Positions 45,765 through 58,145 of a DNA stretch of 64,000 nt are shown piece after piece. Origin of the DNA: Thuidium tamariscinum (lineage: Eukaryota > Streptophyta > Bryopsida > Hypnales > Thuidiaceae); assembly GCA_947034885.2 (NCBI GenBank), contig OX344756.2, positions 12,396,098-12,460,097 on the forward strand. The letters run 5' to 3'. Below the pieces are notes generated by a model that worked only from the letters and a program-made list of their open reading frames with translations, was not told the origin of the DNA and did not search any database. How positions within the stretch are numbered: the first letter of the stretch is position 1; every line of letters starts with the position of its first letter. The position numbers and the translations under genes are program-made.

Positions 45765-48700
45765 CTAGTACCATTGCTTTTGGCTATTGGAATATTGTGA
45801 AATTTGTTAGAGAGTCTTATTGAACATTAAATAAGTTATTTAATTTTAGTGAGATTATACCACAATTTGGATAATTTCTAGGAATCTTTCATCATAGGTT
45901 GAAGCGATTGACCATTCAAAAAGGCATCTTTTGAATATAAAAAAAATTCTTTTTTTCTTTTTGCAAAACCTCTAATGGATCCCACAAAAGATGTGCAAGC
46001 CCATCTTCTTGCTTTGCATAATTGTCAATGATTAAATAAATCCCACTATCTCCTTTAATTACTGAATTTCAAGAAATTTTTCACATGGAGAAGAATCTTA
46101 GCAAAGCAACTTTACTATTGAGTTGTTAGTGTGATTTCAAATTTGAAACATTTTTCTCCGGCTATAGATTCCCTCAACTAATTCGTTGTGAATTTTTCCA
46201 ATCTGTAAGTTAATGATTGGAGTTTCTATAGAATTTGGGAATTTGATCAGGAATTTAAAATCTATTCATAGAACCAAGCATTAGGGTCCTTACAAAGTTC
46301 TCTTAGACCAATTTTATCCATTAATTGTCATATGCAAGGTAGACTAACCCATTGTGGGCAATTCTATTCAAAGTTGGTAAATATTGCAATTTTGTAGTTT
46401 CAAACTATTTATTGGGAAGATTTGGATCAATTTAGGGTAAAACAATCAAAATATGATCAAATAATATATTGGCATGTTATATACCTATTTTGATTTTAAA
46501 TTATTTTTTGGTCTTTTTGTACTATTTTCGATAATTAATTTTACTTTGAACACTTGTTTGAACAATTGGATTTGAATAGGAAAATAGGTGATGTCTAATA
46601 TTTTTTTTGTCAATAATTCTAAATACTCAATTTTTGAAAGTATAATAAAACTAGACATAAGAATTTTCTAAATTTAGCATTACTCAATTAGACTTAAAAA
46701 TTTAGGAGATTAGTAGAAATTTTTTATTTTGATGTATGCATTTTTATACTAGTGTACACCAAGTGTGAAAGATCCTAAAATTAAACATGAAATTTTTTTT
46801 TATTGAAGAGCTTCACAATTTGCAACAAAAATACTAGTTTTAACTTTTGAGTGGTTTAATTGGATAAAATCAAAAAAGAAAACCATGGGACTTTTAAGCT
46901 TAAATTTCATTAAAGAGATTTAAGTACTTGTACTTTTTAGTAATACCATCTTATAGAATATTAAAATACTACAATTGCTTGCACCATGCATACCTTGATA
47001 TTAGTACCATCAATACAATTAACAACAAAACTTATAAAAATACTTTACATTACAATTGAATATTCCATATCTGTATAGTGCCACATTATAATTGATACTA
47101 TTAACCCTACAAACATTGAAAACATAAATGAATAAATCATTAGGTTTACATACGAAGTATATTTGAATAATCACATTCACAAAGGATTGAAGGTCAAACA
47201 TATTTTTCAGAGCACACCAATTGACCAATGTTTTGGGTATGTCATGCAAGATTGAAAGGTAATTTTAATTTAGTATTTCAAGATTTAAGAAACTTAGGTG
47301 GGTGGGAGGGACATTCCTATGTATGATTCTTTCAAAAAAATTTCAAACCAATCATGTCTAGAACTTAACTAATAATTTCAAAAACACTATTGATAAGATA
47401 GGTACTTGAAGTAAAACTATCAAATCAATCATAACTAGATAGTAGTCAAAGAAATTATAAACATCATATAGCTTAAAAATTCTTCAACAATCACTTTATA
47501 AAATAGGCATTTCTTATATTAAAAACCTTTTATCAATGAGGCTCATAAATTTGCAAAAGAACCATATACCTTGCTAGGATAATGATTTCTTTAAGCTAAA
47601 TAAGATAAGCTTCATTCTAAACAAGACATCCCATCAAATGGTAGCATCAAATCAATTCCAAATCTTAAAATTCCAAATCAAGAGGAATTTTCAATAAACC
47701 ACAGAGATCACAACAAATCATTAATTAAATAATATATTACTAATCATGATAAGAAATCAAGTACATAAAAGCTAGCTATTCATGTTATTAACTAAATCAT
47801 GTTCATAACATAATTCTATAAACCATAAAAGAACTAGTTGTCATCATCTTGGAATAAGCTTTATCTTGGTGAAATAACCTAAGAGGTTGTGAACCTCATT
47901 TGTCCCCATGACGAACCAAATATCGGAATGTTAGTAAGTCGTAGACGAAATGTTGTTAGTTTACAAGTGCGTGTCATGGTAGTTACAAAGGAAAAAATCA
48001 CCCAATAAAGCTTAAAATTTCTCACAAGAATTGACAATAAAGTATAGTTTAACAAAATGTGTATCAAAGAAAACCTATGTAAACCCCATCTTTATCCTCA
48101 CACCACACATAGTAACTTCCAAAACTTCAAGAAAGTGAGCTAGCAAAAGAAAATTGTGCATGTCTCAAGTATAGAAATGTCCTTTATATACAAGCCATCT
48201 ATATCTAGGTATAGTTGATGCCTTAGGAGCCAAAAAAACGTACATTAGACCCAAGAAATAGTCAAGTCATAAAGACTTGATCTTGAAGGCCTCTAATTTT
48301 AAAAAAAATTCAACCACTATAACCATGTAGGTAATTTTTGGACCATATATCCAAGTAAATAGCCCTTTATGTGCATTCTAGCATAGTACAACCTATGATG
48401 TGCCAAACAAGTCTAATATGACCACCAATGAGGGACAAGATACATGGTCAAGTCAGAATACATTGTACATTTCTTTTTCCACCTTGGAAGGTTCTAATTT
48501 TTCACTCCCCTTCATCAATTCAATTAAATTGAATCTATAAAAATTATTAAAAAATTCATAAATAAATAAATTTGAATGTTAAGACCTAAGCCATGTTATA
48601 TAAAATCCCTACGGTGGCCTAACATTAAGGATCCTTCAAGAATGAAAAAGGTTCCATATTTTCACATTTTGGTCTCATGGTACAACTAATGGTGGCAAAT

Positions 48701-50027
48701 AATTAGAGCAAAAAAACATGGTCAACTCAAATTACACTATACCATGCTCCATTCAACATGGAAAGTTCTAATTCTTCAACCTTCATGCTTAAAACATCAG
48801 AGAGGTTCAATTCAAAAAATTGCATTTTAATGGTGAGATCAAGGTCATGTAATGAAGTCCTTCCTTCCATAGCCTAACAAATAAAGATCCCACACAAATA
48901 TTTACATGGGCAAAAAAGTTAGAATTAATAAAATGGTGTCATGGTGTTGGATAATACCTAAAGTGACAACCAATGAGGGCAAAGATATTACGATCACGTC
49001 ACATTATTATGTATCATGCTTCATTCAACATGGAAGGTTCTAATATTTCTCATTCTATGCTAAATTTAATTGAAACTTTCTACTCATACAACAATTGTAA
49101 TAGTATGATAAGATTGATAATACATGTAGTATCATGTCTACAATTTTAAAGACAAAAAAATCTATAAAATGTGTGAAATAGTGGCATGGTATTTTAAAGC
49201 ACATATGGCCATAAAAAGGAGTTTCAAAGAAATTTTGGACATACGGGAAGGTGGGAAGAACTCATAGATGACAAAATCTAATGGTAAGTGTTTAAAATTC
49301 ATCTTATTGCAGACAACAGGTTCACAAGCAAAATATCAGAGGCCAAATGAAAGTTGGTCCTTGGATTCCTATAATTATTCATAAGGGATAATCCTACAAA
49401 TAAATATTATTATTAATTCTCCAAAAGAGGATACCATCACCTTTCCCTTTGTCAAAACTAGACAATAAAAACAAATAATGCTCCAAGACTAAGGATTTAG
49501 GGTTTAGGGTATAGGATTTAGTATTATTGAATTAAATATATGGAAAAAAATCAAAATTATTCTTTCATACATTAATTCTACATTGGATACTTCACTCATT
49601 TAATAACAACCTTTAAAAGCAAATTTGTGCATTTCAAAATGCACTATTTGAGCACAAAACTTTCCATCTTTAAACAAATGAACAATTTAAAATAGATGGA
49701 CACACATTATGGTAGAATGGTAGACAAGGGTCTTTGGCTCTTGGTTGGATAGGCGGTTAAACGGGTGGTCAAATGACGGATCATATGGTTGGTTGGCAAG
49801 TTGGTTGGATGGGTGATTAAATGAGTGGTCAAACAATGGGTCTAATGGCGGACATGTTGCAAGGAATATGGCTCTTGGCAAACAAAGATTTTGAGCAAAG
49901 TAGTGGAAGAATGAACAAGCAGATTGGGGTGTTGGCAAATTGAGTTGCATCGGATGGGATTGGAGTGCATGGGGTTGGAGTAATTAAGGCTAGGCAAAAA
50001 GTACTTTGGAAGATTTGCTCAACTTAT
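45765..50027. other. No gene recognised
   Basis: AT-rich. At 47890-48000 the plus strand reads NLICPHDEPNIGMLVSRRRN without a stop but is not recognised. At 49500-49515 two TTTAGGG units occur. At 49735-49860 a ~60-bp unit (TTGGTTGGAT..GG(C/T)G(A/G)TTAAA) is repeated twice. Confidence 0.5.
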
Positions 50028-50522
50028 TGTGACTAACATATGTATTATGTAATGTCCCCAAGGGGCATTTGTCCCATTTATCACAGTTGATTAAATTTGC
50101 TACAACTTTTGCATAGGCAAGTAAAATTTCCTAAAATATTTAATATGTTCTCTATATTATGTAAAACAGTTTCTTGCAAATTTGTGGGGGCATTGAATAC
50201 CTTTAGAATTTTTTAGAATTTTTTAATTGTTTCAACTTACAATCCAAAAATAAATAAAATTAAAGTTGACTTGTCCAATTTCTTATATTAATATACTTAA
50301 TTGGCCTTCATTGTAACTATTGGAGAGTTTTTGGAAAAAAATTGAATGAAAAAGGCAAGAAATTTGGGAGATTTGCCTGATTGTGACTAATGTGACTAAT
50401 GCCCTTTAGTCACATTAATCACATTAGTCACAATTGAGTAGATTTTCTACAACTTTTGTAGAAGCAAGTGAAATTTCTTAAAAACAAAATTTATATGCAA
50501 ATTTGTGGGGCCATTGTATAGT

Positions 50523-52586
50523 GGGGTCCCAATCAAAATGGTGTTTTGGGAAAAAAATTTCAGCTTTGCCAACTTTGACAGCCTCTCAAAGCTCAAAAAT
50601 TAATATTCTACTATGAATTTTTTTTTACAATATCATCTATAAGTTAATAACATGCATGACAAATTTCAAATCCAAAAGACTTATATAAGAAAAGATATTC
50701 AAAATCTAGCAACATGTGTAGTTGTGAGAAACATTTCACTACTTTCAACTTTGGGGTCATTGCAAGAAAGACTGACCGATTTATGTAGTGTTTTCCACAA
50801 TACTGATGAAATTTTCGGGAGTACTGTATAATTAAAAAAACAATTTCTTAAAAATGTAAAAAATATGTTTTAGGTATATACCTCTAAGAAGAAGGTACCC
50901 TAGGAAGGAAAAGTGTAGGAAAATTCTCTAAGTAGGAGAACTAGAAAAGTGCAAATTTCATGAAAATAGGTACTTTGACATTTTAATTTGTAAAAAATAG
51001 GAAAAATAATTTAAAAAAAAACTAAAAATTGGAAATCAAGGAGAACTTTATGATGAAGATATTTCACCAAAAGAATGATCTCAAAACCATCTTAAATGTT
51101 CAAAAGTATGCGCACAAGGGAGGCCTATTCGCGCATATGTAGAGGAAAGAGAATAATGATTTTTTAGATTTCCTTTGGTAGAAACATGCCTACAATTGAC
51201 CACAAAAATTTCAGCTTTAGATCATTAATTTTGGATGCTCCCCAGTACTAAAAACCCCTACACTGCAAAGTGTGACAAATTAGCTTAATTGAAATTTAAT
51301 TATAAAATGATTTTTGAATTTTTTTGAAAAATAAGGAATTTGATTTTTGTCATGTCAAAAATCTTTGGTCAAAATTTCAAGTTAATATGGTTCATACTTT
51401 AAAAGTTATAATCAATAACAACTCCGTCATTCAAAGTGTGACGCAAAATAGTACCGGTCTTTCTTGCAATCACCCTTTGACACCCTCTTAAGGATTGGAT
51501 TTTTTTTTTGCCATGAGATTTTTGTCATTAAATAATCTCTATGTTTTTAATATGTGTGAAAAATTTCATGGTTAGAAAAAAGATATTCAAAGTCTCCCAA
51601 CATGTGTAGTTTTGAGAAATTTTTCATAATTGCCAACTTTAACACCCTTCCAAGGGTTGAAAGATTGTGAATTCATCTCTATGTTGATAACATGTATTCT
51701 AAATTTCAAGTTTAAATGAATTAACAAGAAAAAGATATCCAAAATCTCTCAACATGTGTAGTTACAAGGAGGAGTTTTTGAGCCCTTAGTATAGTGTTAT
51801 TTTGTGAAGCAAAGTTTGACACGAATGTAAAAACTCATCCTTACAACTACACATGTTGGGAGATTTAAATATCTTTTTTTGGGTAAGTCTTTCGAACTTG
51901 AAATTTGAAATGTATATTATCAACACAAAGGTGATTTTATGCAAAAAAATTTTATTGTTAAATAGAAAAAATTTCAGCCCTTGGGAGGGTGTCAAAGTCA
52001 ACAATAGTGAAAATTTTCTTACAACTATACATACTGGGAGATTTTGTATATCTTCTTTTTGATAGTTTACTTAAACTTGAAATTTGGAACACATGTTATA
52101 AACATAGAGATGAATTCACCAAAACATTCATGGTAAGAAACCAATTTTTCAGCCCTTGGAAGGGTGTCAAAGTTGGCAATTATGAAAAATTTCTGAAAAC
52201 TACACATGTTGGGAGATTTTGGCTATCTTTTTTTAAAGTAATATTTTGACCTTGAAATTTTCTTATACATATTAAGAACATAGAGTTTATTTCATGAAAA
52301 AAATTTCATGCAAATAAAACAAAAACTCAATCCTTGGGAGGATGTCAAAGTTGAAAGTAGTGAAATGTTTCTTACTATTACACATGTTGCTAGATTTTGA
52401 ATATCTTCTTTTGTCTAAGTCTTTTGGCTTTGAAATTTGACATGCATGTTATTAACTTACAGGTGATATTGTAAGCAAATTTCATAGTAAAATATTAATT
52501 TTTGAGCTCTTATGAGGCTGTCACAGTTGGCAAAGCTAAAATTGTTTTCACTATAGATCCCCAAACCCCATTTTGATTGAGACCCC
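50523..52586. mobile_element. Foldback element with tandem units in both arms, 2.06 kb including nested A4
   Basis: GGGGTCCCAATCAAAATGG on the left is inverted as CCATTTTGATTGAGACCCC on the right. Flanks ATTGTATAGT (50513-50522) and ATTGTACACT (52587-52596) match at 8 of 10. The sister tandem units show this as single-copy target sequence. The left arm has three units and the right arm four, each about 150-180 bp with CTACACATGTTGGGAGATTT. The centre is at about 51780-51830. Long repetitive arms and a 9-10 bp target fit a foldback or MULE-type element. Non-coding. Confidence 0.8.
50754..51475 (+). mobile_element. Family A element A4, 722 bp, inside the foldback left arm
   Basis: GGGTCATTGCAAGAAAGAC and GTCTTTCTTGCAATCACCC are perfect inverted ends. 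The exact direct repeat TTTG flanks it (50750-50753, 51476-51479). Removing the element and one TTTG restores TTCAACTTTGACACCCTC, the form seen in the other foldback units. This is direct evidence for a 4-bp target. The interior is the reference for A1, A2 and A6. Confidence 0.95.
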
Positions 52587-53499
52587 ATTGTACACTTTTA
52601 GAATGTTTTACAATTTTTTAATTGTTTCAACTTACAACCCCAAAATTTTAAAAACTGGAGTTGATTTGTTCAATTTCATATGTAAATATGTTTGATTAGG
52701 ATTCATTGCAACTTTTGGGGAATTTTTGGAAAAAATTAATGGAAAAGGCAAGAAAATTAGGAGATTTGCTCAATTATGACTAATGTGACTAGGGGCATTA
52801 GTCACATTAGTCATAATAGTCACAATTGACTAATGTAAGTTGCCACCTTTTGCATATGCAAGTGAAATTTAAAAAATAAATTATATATGCTCTACATTAT
52901 GTAAAACACCTATTTCCAAATTTGTAGGGGCATTAGACATTTTTAGAGTTTTTTGCAATTTTTTAATTGTTTTAACTAACAACCCAAAATTTTAAAAAAT
53001 TGGATTTGGCTTGTCCAATTTCATATTTTAATATGCTTAATTAGGATTCATTGCAACTACTGAAGAGTTTTAAAAAGAGAATTGAATAGAAAAGGCAAGA
53101 AATTTGGTAGATTTGCTCAATTGTAACTAATGTTACTAATGCCTACAAGAATGACATTTGTGACCATCTAGAACAAATTTGCCACAACTTTTGCACGAAC
53201 AAAGGAATTTTCCTAATTTTTTTATATATATTCAACATTGTGTAAGACACCTACTTGAAAATTTGTGGGAGCATTGGAAGTTTATAGAATTTTTTGCAAT
53301 TTTTTTATTGTTTTAGATTCTTACTAATAAATTAAAAAAATTGGAGTTGACTTATATAATTTTATTTGTTGATATGCTTATTTAGAATTTATTGCAACTT
53401 TTGTAAATTTGTTTGGCATTTTTAAAAATTTAAGAGGTAGAATTGTGTGAGATTTGCTTAAATGTGACTAATGTCACTAATGCCTAAAAGGAATATCAA

Positions 53500-56400
53500 T
53501 CTCATGAGTTACAATATATTTAATAATTTAATAATTTAAGCTTTGATGTTTTTTTGGCACCCTGCATTTCTTTGTATGTATATGTCTACTTCTACCACTC
53601 ATTGCACCACCTAAGCTTAACTCCTCATTTAATTCTAAAAATTGGCATGTATGTATTCAAATATCTTTAAAATTAAAATTAGTGAATAACTTTTTCACTC
53701 TAAGTAGAGTTGGACTAGATTGAAAAAAATTCAAGGAAATCATTTTTTTTAAAGTTTCAATCTTGCAAGATTTCTACAAAGTTAAAGTTATCTAAAAAAC
53801 TCCGCACTTTCTAAACTTTGTCTCTATATTCACATTATTGCATTTTAGAAAAAGCTAATTTTCATTGCATAAATCTTCAAAAAATATTTAGTGTATTTCT
53901 TGTTTACTTGACTTTGTCACTTCTTTGTATTTCAAGGTGATTCAAGGCAAGGTGTATTGGTAGACATTTTTTCATTTCTCATCATTTGCATGCATGTAGC
54001 TAACAAGATTAATTTTTATTAATACTCAATGGTATAGTAAATCAATTGTAAGTAGTACAACCTTGCTCCAAGAGGGTTCAAAGTCTATTGACCTATTTGA
54101 AAATGATCTCTTATTTCAATTTTGCAATTCTCCTAGTCAAATGGCATAAACATTTTTATAATGTCATAATGGTGTACTACACTTTTGTGTAGTTGGAGAA
54201 AAATTATATATTTTATATTCAATTTTGGTCAATGAACCAAAAAATCAATTTCTTTGACAATTTCTTTCACAAACACCTACAATACTTCTAATACAAATTT
54301 AATTGTTGTAGAATCAAAACAACAAAAGCACCTAAATTCAAATTAGAATTGTTTCACATATCTTTGTACTCTAACCATAGGACATAGTTGATACTTTGAT
54401 GTCAAATAAATAATTTAAGTTTCAAAAGTAACTTAGGCACTTTGAAATCAATTAAAAAAAATTGATACTATATTAAAAAAATGTCAAAAAGTCAACAATC
54501 AATTGCACCAACCATACGAGTAGATGTGAAGAAAGTAGAAAAAGATAAGTTGTTTATACAAATGTGGTGGTGAAAGGTAGAACAAACTATATGGGACATG
54601 TAAATTGTATGCCCAAGATTGTATGCCCAAAACTTTTAGACGAGGACAGAAAACTAACTACACATTTGTGGTAGACTATCTAATACATTAGTGAGTTTTT
54701 TGGTTATTCATATGAAAGGGGCATGGTTAAGTGTGATGACAAATGGGATGCAACAAATCAACAATTTGTGGGATTCAACAACAACAAAATTTTAGAGCTA
54801 GGATCATTCATATCAAATTCAAATTTGACTTAGAGCTCAACAAGCCCCCTATGTATGAAAGGATTATCAAAGCAATGCCATGAGACTAGCAATGCATATT
54901 TACGACTTCCAAACATATAACCAAGATTCACAAATTCTTGTGATTCTTTGAAACTATAGACAACCCAATCTCTAAATTGGTGGTTCAATAAATGAAATAG
55001 TCAAGTTACAACTATCTATTACACCAGTAGATCTACACCTCTTAACTAAGCAACCAAATTACAAGATTGGGCAATTGTCCATGTTCTTTAGGTTACAACA
55101 AATGACAAGTACAAAAGGAGGAAGTCTACAAAGATATTCTACAAAGAATAAAGGTGGTAGTCGTCACAAGGAACTTCAATAATAAAATACATTCATTCTA
55201 CCTATTTGTAAGTATAGTAAGACACCTTCCATTGAATCGTGCTAGGTAGATGTGGATAACCGGGAATTTAATCTATGCTTATATTGTAAAAAATAGCCAT
55301 CTAATGATTAAATTCCATCTTCAATTATGCAAATGAATACTAAAGATTTTGCATAGAATCTTTCTAAAAACTATCAATCAAAATTGAAAGAGATTTGAAG
55401 CAATATGAAGTCACAAAAAGAAGCAAGTTGCGGTTGGTCTATCATATACAAAAATATGGCAATAAATAGTTGGCTCGCATAGATCTTTTCAAGTATAAAT
55501 GTTTGTTGTATTTGTTGTACTAAAGGCTAGGAAGAAAACGTTACTAGACAAGTTTATCAAATATGAATTGAGTCAATTGGCATGGTAGTTTGCCACAACC
55601 ATAGTCTAGTTCTTGCAAAATACTTTAATAATGATGGGAGCTAGCTACATCTATCTTGGCAACAATGTCTACTCAATTTAATTCTATCCAAGAAATTCAA
55701 ACCAAATACAACATTATATTCAATGCTTCAAGGTTCCATAGTGTCGATGTCAAGTAGAGAGAAGCACGCTTAGAGAACACACGAGGGGTTTAGCTGCGAC
55801 TAATTTTGATAGAAATATGCAATTCACAAATAATAATCTTTTTTTAAGACTAATAAAGTCTTAAAGAACTTACAAAAATCCTCTCTAAACATTCAAATCC
55901 TATATACACTTAAAACCCAAGACCTACTAGTAGTATCCAATGTCAATTAGGCTAAAAAGCCTCATTGATATCTATTGTTGGCCCAAAGTCTCAAATGTAA
56001 ACACCTCCAATTAGTTTTGATGACTACTTGGATACTTGCAACTATCTACAAGGTAAGGGCAACTTGCACCTACATCACTATCAAACCTTGTAGTCTGTTG
56101 GTAATCAATCGAGCCTCACCACAAGAGAAAACAAGCACCATCCATTTGGTGTATAATCAATGGTCTTGCCCGCCATTAACTTGACCTCACCACCACAAAA
56201 CATCTAAGAATTTGAAAACACCTAACCACAAATACAAAATGGGACAATATTGGTGACTACCAACAACAAGTCCACCATGAGGGAAGGTACCAAGACAAAA
56301 TCCAAAAATCCAAACTGGATCCTCTTCCCAGATAACACATAAGCATAATTTTAAAAAAAATTGAATACACAAAGTGTATTCACCTGTAAACCTCACACAG

Positions 56401-57689
56401 ACTCTTAAGACAAATAAGGCATCTAACCTTCACCTACTCCCTCACCCATAACTTCTTCAATTTTTCTTCAATCTTAGAAAATAATGGCTTTATGAAAAGC
56501 TAGAAAATTCTACTAACTCCTTTGAAGTTTTCATCTTCATATATGTTTTCAAAGAAAAACTAAAGCCTAACAAAGTTTCAATATTAAATAAAAAGGGTAG
56601 TAGATCTTTTTCACTTCAAACTTTTATAACTTTTGGCATGCAACTTCAAATATATAACATTCAATAGCCCATAGAAAGATTGCCTTTGGTCTCCCGGAAG
56701 TTCATTCCACAATTCTGTCCTTGACAAGTTCGGTGGGAAATTTTTTTCCCTTTGGACCAGTTTGGTAGTGTAGCCTAACAGCGGGTCTCACTGCTGACAA
56801 ATTGCTTTTCCAAGTATGTGCTTTTTTTGAATGAAGGAAGGAAAAAAAAACTTCACCCACTGACTTCCCGGCCATCCAGTTATGTCAAAGCACTGACACC
56901 ACTCCAACGAAGGCGGGTCACCTATTCACTGCACATCAAACAACTTATTTACTTCCCCAATTTCAAAAGTTGCACATGCTGACAAGTTGCTGGGGCGAAT
57001 CAGATTTCAAATCAGTAGTTATTGATTTGGACATAATGATGTGGAATATTCTACATCATTATGTCCACTACGAGGCAAGCTGTGAACTAGCTACAAAATG
57101 TTATGTAACTAGAGTCATCATATTGCTTTGGAAAGATATTAAAAAAAATTCTAAAAGACATCAAAATGTTTCAAAGATAAAGGTGAAATACACAATAAGT
57201 AGTGAGTGCTCGAATCTTTGCACCTCATCGTTAGGTGGCAATAGACCCTTCTTCACACAAATGCTCATAACTTTTCAATCTCAACTTCAAATTTAGCATA
57301 AGAGGTTTGTTTAGAAGCAAAAAAAAATATGGCCATTTGAACATTCGACTTTTTCACTATAGCACACACATCAAAATCCAAAACTCAACAACATTTCTTG
57401 CCATAGAAACAAGGTAGAAGATACCACCTAAGCTACAATATCCCTAAAACAGGCTAGATCAGCCCGTGTATATGCCACTTGGGCTTCTAAACACCTATTG
57501 GCCCATGATTTTCACTTCTAGATAAACTACTAACCATTTTCAAGGCCAATTTCTCTCTAAAGGTCAAAACTAGATGGTAAACAACCACCATTCTTCTAAT
57601 TTTCAACTTTAAATATACAAACAATGTTCAAAAACTTAGAAGTAACTATATACTAAAATTAAAAATAAAAAAGAGGTAAAAAGTGAAGT
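53500..57689. other. No gene recognised; worn dispersed repeat
   Basis: About 55900-57700 shares scattered blocks with 22900-24600 (see there). A G+C-richer patch lies at 56690-57000. Short frames (55975-56184, 56187-56396, 56970-57296) are not recognised. Confidence 0.45.
57029..57066. repeat. 38-bp near-perfect palindrome
   Basis: GGACATAATGATGT is inverted 14 bases out of 14 around a GAATATTC core, with a single mismatched pair. Its function is unknown; it may be the centre of a small hairpin MITE. Confidence 0.8.
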
Positions 57690-58145
57690 TGAAGTAGAGT
57701 ACTACTCCATTTGCAAAAACTTAAGAATGCACTTGATGGTGGCAATAATATAAACTGCACGCTTGGCTTTTGCCAATAGGTTGACCAAACCTTCCAACCA
57801 ACATTTGTGGCCATAGCTACCCTCCACTAGCTAAGTCATATTAAATATTGATCGATGTTTTTACCCTCATAACTCACATCAAATGTCACTTCACGAGTAT
57901 CTGGTTCAACACACCCAATTTGAAGCAAAATCACTAAAGCATGAGCATCTCTATCAAGGTTACCATACCATCACCACTCTACACAAAGTTATTTGAGCAA
58001 TCAAAAAGGCCCAACTTTATCTCGTGAATGAACTCGCAATAGTTTTGAAACCACAAGCTGAAGTGGTAGATCCGATAACTGAGACAAAGAGAATTCTAAT
58101 TCAGCCTCTAGTTGAGTCTCTAAATCTTTTGACTCCATAAAAACC
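57690..58145 (-). pseudogene. Unrecognised decayed ORF, copy 2
   Basis: On the minus strand the first frame begins MESKDLETQLEAELEFSLSQ and reaches a stop after about 45 codons. Further on, other frames read LVILLQIGCVEPDTREVTFD, then GHKCWLEGLVNLLAKAKRA and IKCILKFL. It has the same order as copy 1 at 38030-38475. Stops and frameshifts make it non-functional. Confidence 0.55.

Larger units (their letters stand above)
50028..53500 (+). repeat. Tandem repeat, about 320-355-bp units, interrupted by the foldback element
   Basis: The anchor TGTGACTAATGTGACTAATG recurs at about 50028 (worn), 50383, 52776, 53113 and 53462. Removing the 2074-bp insertion gives a regular spacing. Each unit carries GCCACAACTTTTGCA, TTTGT(G/A)GGGGCATT and AATTTTTTAATTGTTT. 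Unit ends contain a small palindrome of ATTAGTCACATTAGTCA. Confidence 0.8.

Noticed and set aside
49495..49515. Two TTTAGGG units like a plant telomere
   Set aside because: Only two units with flanking variants; too short to be a telomeric or interstitial array.
49687..49950. Minus frame with repeated FDHPFN/NQLANQP-like residues
   Set aside because: A by-product of the two-copy GGTTGG repeat, not a protein repeat under selection.
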